Positions 61,891 to 64,000 of a stretch of 64,000 nucleotides of DNA are shown piece by piece. The stretch comes from Camillea tinctor (lineage: Eukaryota; Ascomycota; Sordariomycetes; Xylariales; Xylariaceae), in the NCBI GenBank assembly GCA_022578605.1, contig MU394073.1:496001-560000 (forward strand), written 5' to 3'. The first letter of the stretch is position 1; every line of letters begins with the position of its first letter. The notes beneath the pieces were generated by a model. That model made no database searches, was not told where the DNA came from, and saw only the letters and a list, made by a program, of their open reading frames with translations. The translations under genes and the position numbers were made by a program.

Positions 61891-64000
61891 ATGCCGCCTT
61901 CTTCGAGGAACCAAAACCTGGGCCAGGTGATCGAATACATCCCAGGTATGCTTTTTATTCTGTTTCTCCCTTTTAATCCTATATCCCCTAAGTGGTTTTA
62001 TTCGTTTGTTTTCGTACTCTGCATCTATTGTTTACCTCGTAACCCAAATGCCTCCCTCTGATCGCCATTGTCTCCATCTTTACTTTACCTCAAACTGTGG
62101 TCAACAACGAACACTATTCTCAAGCCGCATTATTATTCATCTATTATTGTTGGCTCTATGACAGGCGATATCGCTTGGGGATTTTATTCCATGTCTATTG
62201 AGCATTCGCATGGCCCTCTTTACCATCCGTTTTTGCCAAACTTTGACAATTTCCCAATCACTTTTCTAACTGTTGCAGACCGACTTTACTTGGCATCATA
62301 TGCCCATCCTCCAACCGCTGAAACTCCCTTTCCCTATGGGGAGGCTGCAACGAAGAGCTCTTCGAGCAAGCGATCGCAGAGAGCAGCCGATGGGCCATCA
62401 CCGGTTCCTAACAAGTCCTCGCGACACGCCCCCTACTACTTCACCGTCGATGACACTCTTCTGTACAACGCCTTCCACCACGACTTCGGCCCGCTTCACA
62501 TTGGACATCTGTACCGGTTTGCTCTGCAGTTTCATGATATCCTCGGTGCGAAGGAGAACCAGCATAGGCCAATTGTGTTTTGGAGCCGCGCGGACCCCAG
62601 GAGTAAGCAGCCTGCGTCCTCCCCGACGACTGGGTAAAGATGGATGATGGCTAACCGTTTTATCATAGGTCGCGCCAACGCAACTTGTCTACTTGCCTGC
62701 TACATGGTTTTAATCCAATCCTGGCCACCCCATCTCGCTCTCGCCCCGGTAGCTCAAATCGACCCGCCTCTGATGCCCTTCCGCGATGCAGGGTACAGCC
62801 AAGCAGACTACGGTATTACTGTCCAGGATATTGTATATGGCGTATGGAAGGCAAAGGAGGAAGGGTGCTGTGCCCTGGACAACTTCGACCTTGACGAGTA
62901 CGAAAGGTTTGAGCGTGTTGAGCATGGCGATTTCAACTGGATCACGCCCAACTTCCTCGCCTTCGCTTCTCCCCAGCACAGCCCTGTAGCCCGCATTTCC
63001 GAATCATCTGATGCATATGCCGCACTACCCAAGACACTTACCGCAGTAGACAACCACCCGAGCCTACCACAGCCTTTCAAGAATGTGCTTCATCACTTCT
63101 CGGAGCGCAATATTGGCCTGGTTGTTCGACTCAACTCTCCCCTCTATTCCCCGTCCTACTTTGAGGCCCTAGGAATCCAGCATCTCGACATGATCTTTGA
63201 GGACGGCACTTGCCCTCCGCTGAACACTGTTCGCAAGTTCATTAAGCTTGCGCATGAGACCATCACGGTCAAGAAGAAGGGGATAGCGGTTCATTGCAAG
63301 GCTGGTCTCGGGAGAACCGGCTGCTTGATAGGGGCGTATCTGATTTATCGCCATGGCTTTACTGCCAACGAGGTTATCTCTTTCATGCGTTTCATGCGAC
63401 CAGGCATGGTTGTAGGACCTCAACAGCATTGGCTACATATCAACCAGGGTGTCTTTAGGGAATGGTGGGTTGAGGAGAGAGTGGAGCGAAAGCTGAGGGA
63501 GAAGTTGGCTGCTAAGGCGGCACCAAGCACACCGATCCGAGCTATGCAGAAGTCCAATCTCAGCCGGAACCAGGATGCCACTAGTACTCCTCCCAGCCGA
63601 AGTCCGTCGGGGCGGACACCTCTAGGCGAGGTAGATGACGAAAGACGGAATGCCGGTGCTCAAGAAGACTATCTCCCAGCACCGACCCCGGGTCAGCCCA
63701 GAAAGACAAGCCGAGCTGACCGTCATCACCCCTACCATCGCAACACAATCCACCAAGCCACGCTAGAGGAGGAGGAAGAACAACAAAACGCTAAAGACGC
63801 TGAAGCTGTTTCCGTCCATCGGCACTCTAACGAGGCCGAAACAGAAGAAGAATGGATGATGCGCATGCGCACCCACCGAAAGGCATCCCACTCGCCGGAG
63901 CGAACAAGCGATAAGTCACGTTCTTATAGCCATACTACGACAACGACAACGACAACGGTATACCACCAAGTCATCGACAACGATGCTTCCAACGATGCCG
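61891..64000 (+). CDS. cdc14: Tyrosine-protein phosphatase Cdc14, 3' end beyond window
   Basis: Exons 61891-61945, 62279-62602 and 62669 to beyond 64000; introns 333 and 66 nt, both phase 1; at least 570 residues. It is a dual-specificity phosphatase that reverses Cdk phosphorylation at mitotic exit and cytokinesis. The N-terminal pseudo-phosphatase-like domain includes IEYIP-DRLYLASY (across intron 1), YYFTVDDTLLYNAFHHDFGP and, after intron 2, RANATCLLACYMVLIQSW. The second domain carries HCKAGLGRTGCLIGAYLIYR with the catalytic Cys near 336 and Arg six residues on, an upstream FEDGTCPP with the general-acid Asp, and RPGMVVGPQQHWL. The Ser/Pro/Arg-rich tail continues to the window edge with no stop, ending in Thr-rich sequence. 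Start: the first ATG of the exon that gives the conserved GQVIEYIP motif. Confidence 0.94.

Overview
The window looks like nuclear DNA of a filamentous ascomycete (Pezizomycotina, most likely a Sordariomycete; I cannot name the species). The evidence is the gene set (a group III HAMP-repeat histidine kinase of the Os-1/Nik1 type, a Csx2-type ArfGAP, a SAM-HMG-box protein, a WW-PhoD phosphatase), short 50-90 nt GT-AG introns with CTAAC-like branch sites, and long non-coding intergenic DNA full of microsatellites. There is no bacterial operon structure, CRISPR array or prophage. I spliced the genes by eye. Reading phase closes across every junction in the multi-exon models, which is good internal support, but no transcript data were available.

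Layout, left to right: the N-terminal two thirds of a BAR-PH(-ArfGAP) protein (minus strand, cut by the left edge); an intergenic stretch carrying a 545-bp non-coding terminal-inverted-repeat element with an 8-bp target duplication; a Munc13-like MHD/C2 protein (plus); a roughly 10-kb gene-free tract ending in an assembly gap with a false duplication; the hybrid histidine kinase os-1/nik1 (plus, five exons); a second roughly 10-kb tract holding only a small predicted coiled-coil gene with an 875-nt intron (minus); a SAM-HMG-box regulator (plus, six exons); condensin subunit Barren/Brn1/Cnd2 (minus) divergent from a cation/Ca2+ exchanger (plus); a low-complexity His-rich protein (plus); phosphomannomutase Sec53 (plus); a WW-domain PhoD-like phosphatase (minus) convergent with it; a small heat-shock protein (plus); the KEOPS subunit Pcc1 (minus); and, divergent from it, the Cdc14 phosphatase (plus, cut by the right edge).

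Most genes are unrelated housekeeping or signalling genes and do not form a pathway cluster. Loose themes are mitosis and cytokinesis (condensin, Cdc14, Munc13-like), stress and osmosensing (Os-1, Hsp20) and membrane traffic (Csx2-like, Munc13-like). I found no convincing new multi-gene system. The items most worth following up are the TIR element, the tiny coiled-coil gene with its unusually long intron, the gene-poor tracts around os-1, the SAM-HMG and WW-PhoD architectures, and the poly-G/N assembly artefact just upstream of os-1.
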